A stretch of DNA of 64,000 nucleotides from Marivivens geojensis (GTDB lineage: Bacteria; Pseudomonadota; Alphaproteobacteria; Rhodobacterales; Rhodobacteraceae): contig NZ_JALKCU010000005.1 of assembly GCF_023540835.1 (NCBI RefSeq), forward strand, positions 1 to 64,000, written 5' to 3'. A program made the translations under genes and the position numbers. Positions 45,548 through 54,741 of the stretch are shown here, piece by piece (the stretch's first letter is position 1; the number at the start of each line of letters is the position of its first letter). The notes under the pieces were generated by a model. The model ran no database searches and had not been told where the DNA came from. It saw only the letters and a program-made list of their open reading frames with translations.

Positions 45548-45548
45548 T

Positions 45549-46358
45549 ATGGCAATGAAAAGCTACGATCTACGCCAGTATCCCAGCTTCAAGGCGATCA
45601 CGATTTTCTGCCTGTTTATCCTCTACGCGCCATTGTTGGTGGTGACGGTCTATAGCTTCAATGACTCCGTCTCGATCACCAACTGGGAAGGCGTTTCCCT
45701 GCGCTGGTATGCAGAGGTCTTTACCGGTGCGGAGAGCGAGAAATTCAAAATAGCAGCGCGGAACAGTTTCGTCATCGCGTTGATCGCGGCGAGTGCATCG
45801 ACGGTGATGGCAACCTTTGCGGCGACCGCGATCCTTCGTGGGGGACGGTTCAAGCTACGGACCGCGTCGTTTGGATTGATCTCGTTGCCGCTCATGGTGC
45901 CAGAGATCGTGACGGCTGTCGCAACGCTGATCTTTTTCAACGCAATCGGTGTCGACCGTGGTTTGATCACGATCCTCTTGGCCCACATAGCCTTCTGTAT
46001 TCCGTTCGCCTACTTGCCGATCTCGGCGCGGATGCAAGGGATCGAGGCGACCTACGAACAAGCCGCGATGGACCTTTACGCGACCCGCGCCAAGGCGTTC
46101 ACCCGTGTGCTTCTCCCGCTGATGATGCCGGGGATCATATCGGGCTGGTTGCTCGCGTTCATCGTATCGCTCGACGATTTCATCATCACCAATTTCGTAA
46201 AAGGCGCAGGGGTTGAAACCCTGCCAACAGCGATCTTCGGATCGGTGAAACAGGGCATAAAGCCCAACATCATGGCTATTTCCACGATGCTCCTTGGGGT
46301 GTCGGTGGTGATGGTCACGCTCTCTTGGCTCATTAGCCGAAGGGACAACAATAAATGA
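45549..46358 (+). CDS. Polyamine-type ABC permease (PotC-like)
   Basis: A 269-residue permease with about six helices and the EAA loop [20 protein letters not shown]. It starts 1 bp after the PotB-like stop and its own stop runs into the binding-protein gene. With the PotB-like subunit it makes the transmembrane pathway. The [16 protein letters not shown] segment near the end is typical of PotC. Confidence 0.9.
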   Translation: MAMKSYDLRQYPSFKAITIFCLFILYAPLLVVTVYSFNDSVSITNWEGVSLRWYAEVFTGAESEKFKIAARNSFVIALIAASASTVMATFAATAILRGGRFKLRTASFGLISLPLMVPEIVTAVATLIFFNAIGVDRGLITILLAHIAFCIPFAYLPISARMQGIEATYEQAAMDLYATRAKAFTRVLLPLMMPGIISGWLLAFIVSLDDFIITNFVKGAGVETLPTAIFGSVKQGIKPNIMAISTMLLGVSVVMVTLSWLISRRDNNK

Positions 46359-46375
46359 ACAACATGGAGGTTGTT

Positions 46376-47413
46376 ATGAAGTCCATCATCAAATCGACAG
46401 TGGCGGCTGCAGCGCTGACTGTCACTGCAGGGGCTGCGCTGGCTGAGGGGCAGCTGGTGATCTACCACTGGTTTGAATACATTCCACAAGAGCTTCTCGA
46501 TAAATTCGCCGCTGAGAATGACGTCGAGATCATCATGGACACCTACGACAGCAATGAGGCGCTTCTTGCGGCGCTCAAGGCGGGCGCGATGGGTACCTAT
46601 GACGTAGCTGTGCCGGGTGATTACATGGTGCAGATCATGGCGGGCGAGGGGTTGCTCGATACTGTTGCCGACGGGGAATTGGCGAATAAGGGGAATATCC
46701 AGCCCCAGTGGGCGAACCCGAGCTTTGATCCTGGTCGTATGCATTCAATCCCGTATCAGTGGGGATCGACCTCGTTTGCGGTGAACCGCGATGTTTATGC
46801 GGGCGATATCAACACCACGTCGATCCTCTTTGATCCTCCCGCAGAGTTGTCGGGCAAAATCAACATGCTCGACAGTCAGGGCGAAGTGATGGCGATGGCG
46901 GCACTTCACCTCGGTATTCCGCAATGTTCGAGCGACCGTGACCAACTCAAGGCGCTTAACGACATGCTGCAATCCGCCAAAGCGCATTGGGCGTCCTTCA
47001 ACTCTGACACCGCAAAGGAAGTGCTGGTGTCGGGGGACGCGGCAGTTGGCCAGATTTACGACGGCTTCGGCGCGAAAGCCCGCGAAGAGGGTGCTCCGAT
47101 CGAATACGCTTTCCCGCGTGAAGGCTATGTCGTCTGGATGGACAACGTGGTTCTGCTGAAAGACGCGCCGAACCGTGCCAACGCGATCAAATTTATGGAT
47201 TTCCTACTAGAGCCTGAGAACATCGCGGCGGTGTCGAACTACGCCCGTTACGTCGCGGGGGTAGATGGTGTCGCACCATACCTTGACCCAACGCTTGCCA
47301 GCCAACCTGAATCCAACCCGCCCGCAGACGCTGGCCCGGGTGTATTCATTGAGGTCTGCGATCAGCAGGTTCAGGAAATCTACGACCGTATCTGGACTGA
47401 CCTGAAAAACTAA
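46376..47413 (+). CDS. Periplasmic substrate-binding protein (PotD/PotF-like)
   Basis: A 345-residue binding protein with a signal peptide (MKSIIKSTVAAAALTVTAGA, cleavage near ALA-EG). The mature start LVIYHWFEYIPQELLDKFAA and the stretches YDVAVPGDYMVQIM, SIPYQWGSTSFAVNRD and LLEPENIAAVSNYARY are typical of the PotD family. I chose the ATG at 46376, which has GGAGG 5 bp upstream, over the one at 46355 inside the permease gene. It determines transporter specificity; the family binds polyamines but also other cationic or zwitterionic amines. A terminator follows. Confidence 0.9.
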   Translation: MKSIIKSTVAAAALTVTAGAALAEGQLVIYHWFEYIPQELLDKFAAENDVEIIMDTYDSNEALLAALKAGAMGTYDVAVPGDYMVQIMAGEGLLDTVADGELANKGNIQPQWANPSFDPGRMHSIPYQWGSTSFAVNRDVYAGDINTTSILFDPPAELSGKINMLDSQGEVMAMAALHLGIPQCSSDRDQLKALNDMLQSAKAHWASFNSDTAKEVLVSGDAAVGQIYDGFGAKAREEGAPIEYAFPREGYVVWMDNVVLLKDAPNRANAIKFMDFLLEPENIAAVSNYARYVAGVDGVAPYLDPTLASQPESNPPADAGPGVFIEVCDQQVQEIYDRIWTDLKN

Positions 47414-47421
47414 ACCATTAG

Positions 47422-47452
47422 GCCCTCTGATATAGCTATCAGGGGGCTTATT
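47422..47452 (+). terminator. Rho-independent terminator after the transporter operon
   Basis: GCCCTCTGATA (47422-47432) pairs with TATCAGGGGGC (47437-47447), 11 bp with one T:G pair, around a TAGC loop, then TTATTGT. It starts 9 bp after the binding-protein stop. Confidence 0.75.
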
Positions 47453-47546
47453 GTATCAGGCCTGCGGAAAACCTGCGATTTTGCTCCCTCAAAGGTTGGA
47501 CCTCTGGTCGCTTTCGTGCATCATTACTGAAAAAAGATGTGAGGTT

Positions 47547-47837
47547 ATGATGCGCAGTACTATTGTAAAAATCGTCGTCGGGCTTTGTGTCCTTGCTGGC
47601 TGTTCCTCGGTCGTGGGGAGCCGTGCTGTGGTAAACGGTGTTGGTGCCAACGATATGCTCAAGCTGCGGGCAGGGCCGGGGTTGGGGTATGAAATCATTA
47701 TGGGTCTGCCTGACGGAACTGTCCTCAATCAGCATGAGTGCGTGACCGAAGTGGGACAGCGTTGGTGCCATGTGTCCCTCGCGTCTGGGATCGGTGTGTC
47801 GGGTTATGTCTCTGCTGACTACCTGAATACCTATTGA
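47547..47837 (+). CDS. SH3-domain lipoprotein
   Basis: A 96-residue protein with a lipoprotein signal (lipobox LAGC, about residues 16-19 after the ATG) and a bacterial SH3 domain (NDMLKLRAGPGLGYEIIMGL ... WCHVSLASGIGVSGYVSADY). Such domains bind cell-wall peptides or act as periplasmic scaffolds. The ATG at 47547 has GAGG close in front; the next ATG at 47550 is also possible. The frame is open to 47451 but that part is not preceded by a start signal. Confidence 0.83.
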   Translation: MMRSTIVKIVVGLCVLAGCSSVVGSRAVVNGVGANDMLKLRAGPGLGYEIIMGLPDGTVLNQHECVTEVGQRWCHVSLASGIGVSGYVSADYLNTY

Positions 47838-47905
47838 TCGTTATCTGCTTTCACATTGGCGCCAGAGGCTTTACGCAGCCCTAGGATTTAATTTCGGGGG
47901 CGGCC

Positions 47906-48454
47906 ATGGCGCAGAAAGCTACCATCTACAAAGTCGAACTCTCTGTCTCTGACATGGATCGTCACTATTACGAGACGCATAAACTTACCATTGCCAAACA
48001 CCCGTCTGAAACGGATGAGCGGATGATGGTGCGTCTCTTGGCTTTTGCTCTGAACGCGCATGAGCAGTTAGAGATGACCAAGGGGATTTCGACCGATGAT
48101 GAACCCGATATCTGGCAAAAGAGCCTGAGTGATGAACTGGAGCTTTGGATCGCCCTTGGTTTGCCGAGCGATAAGGTCGTGCGCCAATCCTGTGCAAAAG
48201 CACAAAAGGTTGTGATCTACACCTACGGCGGTCGCACAGCGGATGTCTGGTGGGATAAGATCCAAAACAGCACCAGCCGGTTTGATAACCTTCAGGTCAT
48301 ATCGTTGTCTGAACAAGCGACGAGCGAACTTGCAGGGCTCGCGGATCGGTCGATGAAACTTCAGGTGAATATCCAAGACGGTGATGTAATGGTCAGCGTT
48401 GGGGACCAGATCGTCTACGTCACACCGACGACCCTGAAATCAGCGCTGAACTGA
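47906..48454 (+). CDS. YaeQ family protein
   Basis: A 182-residue protein matching YaeQ throughout: AQKATIYKVELSVSDMDRHY at the start, ETHKLTIAKHPSETDERMMV, then DEPDIWQKSLSDELELWIAL. The fold is a PD-(D/E)XK-nuclease-like one but activity has not been shown; an old link to RfaH is disputed. Stand-alone gene with GGGGGCGG before the ATG. Ordinary core gene. Confidence 0.93.
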   Translation: MAQKATIYKVELSVSDMDRHYYETHKLTIAKHPSETDERMMVRLLAFALNAHEQLEMTKGISTDDEPDIWQKSLSDELELWIALGLPSDKVVRQSCAKAQKVVIYTYGGRTADVWWDKIQNSTSRFDNLQVISLSEQATSELAGLADRSMKLQVNIQDGDVMVSVGDQIVYVTPTTLKSALN

Positions 48455-48560
48455 CCCGCGGTACGAGATGCCACAGTTGCCCTTAGGGCATCCTCTATGG
48501 CAGGTTGCCGACAAATTGGTGCATTCGTCGCAGTCGCCTATCTTGCATCTGCGATTTGAT

Positions 48561-48580
48561 TTGTATACAATTGTGCACAA
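48561..48580. promoter_or_regulatory. Two adjacent 10-bp palindromes upstream of acnB
   Basis: TTGTATACAA (48561-48570) and TTGTGCACAA (48571-48580) are perfect palindromes abutting each other, 70 bp before the aconitase start. TTGTnnACAA-type sites are typical of GntR-family (FadR-like) repressors, so this is a likely operator or double operator. No candidate regulator lies in the window. Confidence 0.6.
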
Positions 48581-48649
48581 TACGGCGCGGCATCGGTTTT
48601 TCACCGTCGCGCTGACATGAATATAGATAATCTTCCACCGGAGATACCA

Positions 48650-51436
48650 ATGAGCCTCTATGCCAGCTACCTCGAAGAGATCGAAGCCCGCAAAGCGCAG
48701 GGGCTTAGCCCCAAGCCTATCGATGATGGCGCTCTGACTGCTGAAATCATTGAGCAGATCAAGGACGTCAACAACGCGCACCGCGCCGATTCCTTGAAAT
48801 ACTTCATCTACAACACGCTCCCCGGCACCACGAGTGCCGCTGGCGTTAAGGCTGAGTTCCTCAAAGAAATCATCCTTGGTCAGGCAACCGTGGCTGAGAT
48901 CGACACGGCATTTGCGTTCGAACTGCTGTCGCACATGAAGGGCGGACCCTCGGTTAAGGTTCTGCTCGACCTCGCGCTGGGCGATGATCTGGCGATTGCT
49001 GAATCCGCAGCGGAAGTTCTCAAAACCCAAGTGTTCCTCTACGAAGCTGACACGGATCGTTTGAAAGAGGCTCATGCGGCCGGCAACGCTGTTGCGACCG
49101 ACATTCTGCAAAGCTACGCAAACGCTGAGTTCTTCACCCGTCTGCCTGAGATCGAAGAAGAAATCGAAGTCGTGACCTTTGTCGCAGCTGAAGGCGACAT
49201 CTCGACCGACCTTCTGTCGCCGGGTAACCAAGCACACTCGCGCGCTGACCGTGAACTGCACGGCAAATGCATGTGCGATGAAGCTGCACAGAAACACATC
49301 GAAGAGCTTAAACTCCAGCACCCTGGCAAGCGCGTCATGATGATCGCTGAAAAGGGCACGATGGGCGTGGGATCGTCGCGCATGTCTGGCGTGAACAACG
49401 TCGCTCTGTGGACTGGTAAGCAAGCATCGCCTTACGTCCCGTTCGTGAACATCGCACCTGTTGTGGCTGGCACCAACGGCATCTCGCCGATCTTCTTGAC
49501 GACGGTCGGCGTGACCGGCGGTATCGGCCTAGACCTTAAGAACTGGGTTAAAAAGCTGGACGAAGACGGTAAACCGATCCTCGGCAACGACGGCAACCCG
49601 CTGCTCGAGCAGAAGTATTCGGTCGAAACTGGTAAGGTCCTCAAGATCAACACCAAGAAAAAGAAACTCTACGACGAAAACGGCGAAGAGTTGGTTGATC
49701 TGTCCTCTTCCTTCACCCCGCAAAAAGTAGAGTTCATGAAAGCTGGCGGCTCTTACGCCATCGTTTTCGGCAAGAAACTCCAAACTGTTGCTGCTGACAT
49801 CCTCGGCGTTGAAGCTCCTGTTGTCTTTGCGCCGTCCAAAGAAATCAGCCACGAAGGTCAGGGCCTCACTGCTGTTGAGAAAATCTTCAACGCGAACGCT
49901 GTTGGCGTCACGCCGGGCAAGGTTCTCCACGCTGGTTCCGATGTTCGCGTGAAGGTCAACATCGTTGGTTCGCAAGACACAACTGGCCCGATGACTGCTC
50001 AGGAACTCGAAGCGATGGCCGCAACCGTGATCTCGCCAAATGTCGACGGCGCGTATCAGTCTGGGTGCCACACCGCATCGGTTTGGGACAAGAAGGCACA
50101 GGACAACATTCCGCGCCTGATGAGCTTCATGAACAAATTCGGTCTCGTAACCGGCCGTGACCCGAAGGGTGTTTACCACCCTATGACTGACGTTATTCAC
50201 AAGGTTCTCAACGACATCACCGTTGATGACCGTGCGATCATCATCGGCGGCGACAGCCACACGCGTATGTCCAAAGGCGTCGCATTCGGTGCGGACTCTG
50301 GCACTGTGGCTCTGGCTCTTGCAACAGGTGAGGCGTCGATGCCGATCCCAGAGTCGGTCAAAGTCACCTTCAAAGGTTCGATGGTCGAATACATGGACTT
50401 CCGTGATGTTGTTCACGCGACGCAACAGCAAATGCTCAAGCAGTGCGGCGACAACGTATTCCAAGGTCGTGTCATCGAAGTGCACATCGGTACCTTGCTC
50501 GCAGACCAAGCGTTCACCTTCACCGACTGGACTGCAGAGATGAAGGCGAAAGCCTCGATCTGTATCTCTGATGACGAGACCCTGATTGAATCGCTGGAAA
50601 TCGCGAAACACCGCATCCAGATCATGATCGACAAGGGCATGGATCAAGAGAGCGGTATGCTCGCTAACCTGATCGCAATCGCTGATAAGCGTATCGCTGA
50701 GATCCGTTCGGGCGAGAAACCGGCGCTGAAACCTGATGCGAACGCAAAATACTTCGCTGAGGTTGTTGTTGATCTCGACATCATCGACGAGCCGATGATC
50801 GCTGACCCTGATGTAAACAATGCTGATGTGTCCAAGCGCTACACCCACGACACCATTCGTCCGATCTCGTACTACGGTGCAGAGAAAAAGGTCGATCTGG
50901 GCTTTGTGGGCTCGTGCATGGTCCACAAGGGCGACATCAAGATCGTCGCTCAGATGCTGCGTAACATCGAAGAACTAAACGGCAAGGTAGAGTTCAAAGC
51001 TCCGCTCGTTGTTGCTGCTCCGACCTACAACATCATCGACGAGCTGAAGGAAGAGGGCGATTGGGAAATTCTCCAGAAGTATTCTGGCTTTGAATTCAAC
51101 GACCTCGCACCCAAAGCTAACGCACGCACTGAGTATGAGAACATCCTTTACCTCGAGCGTCCGGGTTGTAACCTCTGCATGGGTAACCAGGAAAAAGCAG
51201 CGAAAGGTGACACTGTTCTCGCGACCTCGACCCGCTTGTTCCAAGGCCGTGTTGTAGCTGACAGCGACACCAAAAAAGGTGAATCGCTGCTGGCATCGAC
51301 ACCGGTTGTTGTGCTCTCGGCGATCCTTGGACGTACGCCGACACTGGCTGAATACAAAGCAGCGGTTAAGGGTATCAACCTGACCAAATTCGTTCCGACG
51401 AAAACGCCGTTGGACGCACTCTCCGTTCACTTCTGA
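48650..51436 (+). CDS. acnB: Bifunctional aconitate hydratase 2 / 2-methylisocitrate dehydratase
   Basis: A 928-residue AcnB: N-terminal HEAT-like domain (about 1-160), swivel domain, then the catalytic domains. Cluster-binding Cys residues for the [4Fe-4S] centre are in DGAYQSGCHT (about 480) and GCNLCMGNQ (about 843-851). It converts citrate to isocitrate in the TCA cycle and 2-methylcitrate steps. The ATG at 48650 with GGAG upstream starts the standard N-terminus MSLYASYLEEIEARKA; the frame runs back to 48617. Codon use is that of a highly expressed gene. Possible GntR-type operator at 48561-48580; terminator follows. Confidence 0.97.
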   Translation: MSLYASYLEEIEARKAQGLSPKPIDDGALTAEIIEQIKDVNNAHRADSLKYFIYNTLPGTTSAAGVKAEFLKEIILGQATVAEIDTAFAFELLSHMKGGPSVKVLLDLALGDDLAIAESAAEVLKTQVFLYEADTDRLKEAHAAGNAVATDILQSYANAEFFTRLPEIEEEIEVVTFVAAEGDISTDLLSPGNQAHSRADRELHGKCMCDEAAQKHIEELKLQHPGKRVMMIAEKGTMGVGSSRMSGVNNVALWTGKQASPYVPFVNIAPVVAGTNGISPIFLTTVGVTGGIGLDLKNWVKKLDEDGKPILGNDGNPLLEQKYSVETGKVLKINTKKKKLYDENGEELVDLSSSFTPQKVEFMKAGGSYAIVFGKKLQTVAADILGVEAPVVFAPSKEISHEGQGLTAVEKIFNANAVGVTPGKVLHAGSDVRVKVNIVGSQDTTGPMTAQELEAMAATVISPNVDGAYQSGCHTASVWDKKAQDNIPRLMSFMNKFGLVTGRDPKGVYHPMTDVIHKVLNDITVDDRAIIIGGDSHTRMSKGVAFGADSGTVALALATGEASMPIPESVKVTFKGSMVEYMDFRDVVHATQQQMLKQCGDNVFQGRVIEVHIGTLLADQAFTFTDWTAEMKAKASICISDDETLIESLEIAKHRIQIMIDKGMDQESGMLANLIAIADKRIAEIRSGEKPALKPDANAKYFAEVVVDLDIIDEPMIADPDVNNADVSKRYTHDTIRPISYYGAEKKVDLGFVGSCMVHKGDIKIVAQMLRNIEELNGKVEFKAPLVVAAPTYNIIDELKEEGDWEILQKYSGFEFNDLAPKANARTEYENILYLERPGCNLCMGNQEKAAKGDTVLATSTRLFQGRVVADSDTKKGESLLASTPVVVLSAILGRTPTLAEYKAAVKGINLTKFVPTKTPLDALSVHF

Positions 51437-51457
51437 TCGGTGTAGAGTTTGAAACAG

Positions 51458-51491
51458 AAACGGCCCGCTTTTGGCGGGCCGTTTTCGTTTT
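51458..51491. terminator. Bidirectional terminator after acnB
   Basis: AAACGGCCCGC (51458-51468) pairs with GCGGGCCGTTT (51474-51484), 11 bp, loop TTTTG, then TTCGTTTTT. The A-run on the left gives a T-run for the convergent leftward gene at 51523, so it serves both. Confidence 0.9.
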
Positions 51492-51522
51492 TGGGGAGGC
51501 TGAGAGGCGAGGCTTTGGGCCT

Positions 51523-52155
51523 CTAAGCGAAATAGGTGGGGTCATCCCCGATAGCCCAAGTTTTCCGCTTTTCCATGACACGCGCAAAGAGATCGCTCGC
51601 CAAAAAGCTGTCGAGGTAAGCGCGCAGATTGGTCCAGCTTTGGGCGTCGAACCAAGCGCGGTCGATATGTGCAAACTGGCGAATGAACGGCAGGATCGCG
51701 AGGTCGGCGATGGTCATTTTATCCCCGTAGAGGAAACTTTGACCTGCAAGCTGACGATCCAAGGTCCGAAGGTGCATGGACGCGTTTTCGCGTTCGGTTT
51801 CCAAGTCCAGATTGGGATAGCGCGCTATGTATTTGGTGTGATCCAGCGCGGCCTTGAACGGTCCATCGTTCGCTTTGATCAACGCCCAACCGTCGTCGGG
51901 CATATTCATTAGCCCTTTCGGGTCGCGCTGTTGTAGTGCCCAGACCATGATGTCGAGGCTTTCATCATAGACGCTGTCAGCTGTGCGTAGGCAGGGAACG
52001 GTGCCCGATGGCGAGGTGGCCAAAAACTCCGCAGGTTTATCACGCAGCAAGATTTCGCGGATTTCGACGGTCACGCCCGCGACCAAAATCGCGAGCCGCG
52101 CCCGCATCGCGTAGGGGCAACGGCGAAAATTCCATAGGATGGGATGTTCAGTCAT
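51523..52155 (-). CDS. Glutathione S-transferase family protein
   Basis: A 210-residue GST: thioredoxin-like N-terminal domain with RRCPYAMRAR (Cys at about 13, a redox-type CPYA site), the SGTVPCL cis-Pro turn and DESLDIMVW, then a helical C-terminal domain with KMTIADLAILPF. The CPYA site resembles glutaredoxin-2-like and omega-class members, which use Cys, not Tyr or Ser. Likely thiol transfer or deglutathionylation. Convergent with acnB over the shared terminator. Confidence 0.87.
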   Translation of the reverse strand: MTEHPILWNFRRCPYAMRARLAILVAGVTVEIREILLRDKPAEFLATSPSGTVPCLRTADSVYDESLDIMVWALQQRDPKGLMNMPDDGWALIKANDGPFKAALDHTKYIARYPNLDLETERENASMHLRTLDRQLAGQSFLYGDKMTIADLAILPFIRQFAHIDRAWFDAQSWTNLRAYLDSFLASDLFARVMEKRKTWAIGDDPTYFA

Positions 52156-52253
52156 ATGGTATGTCTTCCCAGAAATCAGTTGCGCGGTCTAGGTGGTGCA
52201 TTATTCGTTTGATGTTAGTGTGGCGCAAGGACGGCCGAAGGAAAGACACGGAC

Positions 52254-53402
52254 ATGCTGAACGACGATGTTTTCGCTGAATTGATAGCATGGCGACGGGA
52301 TCTGCATCGGAAGCCCGAACTGTCGGGTCAGGAGTTGGAAACGGCTGCGACGGTCGTAGAAATGCTTTCGACCACTGCGCCTGATGAAATTATCACGGGT
52401 CTTGGCGGTCACGGCGTTGCAGGGTGTTACAGTGGCTGTGAGGCTGGGCCGACGGTCCTTTTGCGCTGCGAATTGGATGCGTTGCCGATCCAAGAACTCT
52501 CGACAGCACCGCATAGGTCGTCGCGGGATGATGTCGCTCATTTGTGCGGGCACGATGGTCATATGGCAATCATGGCCGGTGTGGCGCAATGGGTCGGTCA
52601 AAATAGACCTCAAAAAGGGCATGTGGTTTTGCTGTTCCAACCCGCAGAAGAGGACGGCTCGGGCGCGGCCAAGGTAATCGCAGACGAGAAATTTGCAGCG
52701 ATCACACCAGACATTGCGCTATCACTTCATAATATGCCCGGTATTCCCATAGGTCATGCTGCGATCGAGGTAGGACCAATGGCCTGTGCCTCGCGTGGTA
52801 TGAAGGTTGTTCTGAAGGGTCGGACGGCCCATGCCTCTCAACCAGAAACTGGGGTGTCGCCCGCGCTCGCCATTGCTGAATTGATCCCTGCGATGACCAA
52901 TTTGGCGACGGGCGGGCGACCCCAAGACGATAGTTTCACACTCGCCACCGTCACGCACGTGCGTATAGGTGAGGCGGCCTTTGGCGTCGCGCCAGCGCAC
53001 GCCGAACTTTGGGTTACGCTTCGCACGCAACAAGACGCGACCATGGATGCCTTGATGGCGCGGGCAGAGGGATTAGTGACGGCGGCTGCGTCTAAATTCG
53101 GGCTTGGTGTTGAGATCACATATCACGATGTTTTCCATCACTGTATGAACGCGCCAGAGGCTACCGCGGTTTTGGAGCAATCGATTGTCGATGAGGGGCT
53201 GACGCTCGTCAGGGGGTATTTACCGATGCGCGCGTCTGAGGATTTTGGGCGATTTGGACATGTGTCGAACGCTGCCATGTTCTTGCTTGGTGCAGGGACT
53301 GACATGCCCGCACTTCACAATCCTGACTACGATTTTCCGGACGAGCTGATCAAAACAGGTGCCAATGTCTTTATTCGTGCCCTGCAACAGTTGGCCTATT
53401 AA
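52254..53402 (+). CDS. M20 amidohydrolase (hippurate hydrolase/IAA-amino acid hydrolase type)
   Basis: A 382-residue enzyme with family motifs RRDLHRKPELSGQE (about 14), DALPIQE, HLCGHDGHMA (metal His, about 99), FQPAEEDGSGA (catalytic Glu-Glu) and SLHNMPGIP. It should hydrolyse N-acyl amino acids or hippurate-like amides. The ATG at 52254 starts the normal N-terminus; the longer frame from 52008 lies antisense to the GST gene and is not used. It ends 60 bp before a small DCC-family gene on the same strand. Confidence 0.88.
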   Translation: MLNDDVFAELIAWRRDLHRKPELSGQELETAATVVEMLSTTAPDEIITGLGGHGVAGCYSGCEAGPTVLLRCELDALPIQELSTAPHRSSRDDVAHLCGHDGHMAIMAGVAQWVGQNRPQKGHVVLLFQPAEEDGSGAAKVIADEKFAAITPDIALSLHNMPGIPIGHAAIEVGPMACASRGMKVVLKGRTAHASQPETGVSPALAIAELIPAMTNLATGGRPQDDSFTLATVTHVRIGEAAFGVAPAHAELWVTLRTQQDATMDALMARAEGLVTAAASKFGLGVEITYHDVFHHCMNAPEATAVLEQSIVDEGLTLVRGYLPMRASEDFGRFGHVSNAAMFLLGAGTDMPALHNPDYDFPDELIKTGANVFIRALQQLAY

Positions 53403-53462
53403 CGTCTTGCCTGCTGGAGTGCTGGTTCTACCTTTCGCGTAACTCATGAGGTAAGTAGACCA

Positions 53463-53822
53463 GTGATCCAGCAAGCGAAGTATGTAACTGTTTGGTATGA
53501 CAGCCAGTGCCCACTTTGTGCGCGTGAGATCGCTGTGATGCGTCGGCTGGATCGTCGAGGGGCGATTGAATTCGTCGATGCCTGTGATCCGAACACTTCA
53601 TGTCCATTGGATCGGACAGCAATTCTCGAACGGTTTCATGCGCAGGTCGGAGGGCAGTTGTATTCGGGCGCGGCTGCCTTTGCCGCCATGTGGCGTGCGA
53701 TCCCCGTTTTGCGGCCCTTGGGTGTCATCGCAGGCTGGCCACCGATGACACCACTTTTCGAAGCGCTCTACAAAGGCTTCCTTCAGATTAGACCACGATT
53801 GCAACGAGCCTTGCGGGGTTAA
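53463..53822 (+). CDS. DCC-family (DUF393) thiol-disulfide oxidoreductase-like protein
   Basis: A 119-residue protein of the DUF393/DCC family. The signature is [12 protein letters not shown] (about 12-23), close to the CxxC of thioredoxin-like folds, followed by FVDACDPN and a C-terminal hydrophobic [22 protein letters not shown] start. Activity of the family is unproven. It converges on the enoyl-CoA hydratase gene; the two stop codons overlap by 3 bp. Confidence 0.85.
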   Translation: MIQQAKYVTVWYDSQCPLCAREIAVMRRLDRRGAIEFVDACDPNTSCPLDRTAILERFHAQVGGQLYSGAAAFAAMWRAIPVLRPLGVIAGWPPMTPLFEALYKGFLQIRPRLQRALRG

Positions 53823-54625
53823 CTGTTCGGTCGCACCCGCGCTGCTGATTTATCCGCAAACGCCGCGAGCCGCGCACGTGCATCGGGTTGAGTGTTCACA
53901 ACGCCCGCCACCACAGCCTCCGCATAGGCGGCATCCATTGCGGACATGTTCCGCATGTGGCTCACCGCCGAGCAAATCGCAAAATTCGACAGGGGCAGGT
54001 TTTCAGCGGCCTTTTGCGCGAGCTCCAGCGCCATATCCAAGCTCGACCCATCAGTTTGGTATTGCGCGAGGCCAATATTGACGGCCTCGGTCCCTTGATA
54101 CACGCGGCCCGTAAGCATCATATCGATCATACGCGCTTTGCCGACGAGGTCGGTCACGCGAATAGTCGCGCCGCCACCAGTGAACAATCCACGCTGGCCT
54201 TCGGGAAGGGCAAAATAGGTCGTGTTGTCCATGACGCGGATATGCGCAGCGCTCGCCAATTCGAGGCCACCCCCGACGACGGCCCCTTTTAGTGCTGCGA
54301 TAATCGGCACGCCGCCATATTCCATTTTATTAAAGGCCTCATGCCAACGCAGACAGAGGTGCATGAAATCGGCGGGGCTACGATCTTCGCGATGATGTTC
54401 CACGAGGTCGAGGCCCGCGCAGAAATGATCCCCAGAACCGGCCAGAACGATGGCTCGCACGCCAGCGCGAGGGGCGGCCGTAAAGAAATCGACAAGTTCT
54501 TCAATCGTCGCACTGTCGAGAGCATTCCGCTTTGCCGCGCGGTTGAGCGTCACAAGCAGAACACCATGGTCCTGTTCCGTGATGTCGAGGTTCGCATAGC
54601 GGCTGCTGTCGATTGATGTGGTCAT
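53819..54625 (-). CDS. Enoyl-CoA hydratase/isomerase family protein
   Basis: A 268-residue crotonase. The oxyanion-hole pieces are [12 protein letters not shown] (about 60-71) and [14 protein letters not shown] (about 106-119). The usual catalytic Glu after the second loop is replaced in the stretch [14 protein letters not shown], with a Glu at PEG. The substrate is a CoA ester; the exact reaction cannot be told. ATG 54625 has AGGA 8 bp upstream; the frame runs to 54646 without a ribosome site. It is divergent from an AraC regulator that may control it. Confidence 0.87.
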   Translation of the reverse strand: MTTSIDSSRYANLDITEQDHGVLLVTLNRAAKRNALDSATIEELVDFFTAAPRAGVRAIVLAGSGDHFCAGLDLVEHHREDRSPADFMHLCLRWHEAFNKMEYGGVPIIAALKGAVVGGGLELASAAHIRVMDNTTYFALPEGQRGLFTGGGATIRVTDLVGKARMIDMMLTGRVYQGTEAVNIGLAQYQTDGSSLDMALELAQKAAENLPLSNFAICSAVSHMRNMSAMDAAYAEAVVAGVVNTQPDARARLAAFADKSAARVRPNS

Positions 54626-54741
54626 GGGATGGTCCTGTTTGGTCATTTAGTGACACTTAACAACATGAATGTGGTCAATCTATCTCAAAAAATGACTAAT
54701 AATTTGCTGAAAGTGACAGATTGGGGCAGGGTGATGGGCAA

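Noticed and set aside
49529-50926. 465-residue frame antisense to acnB
   Set aside because: Shadow of a highly biased coding sequence; no start signal or domain.
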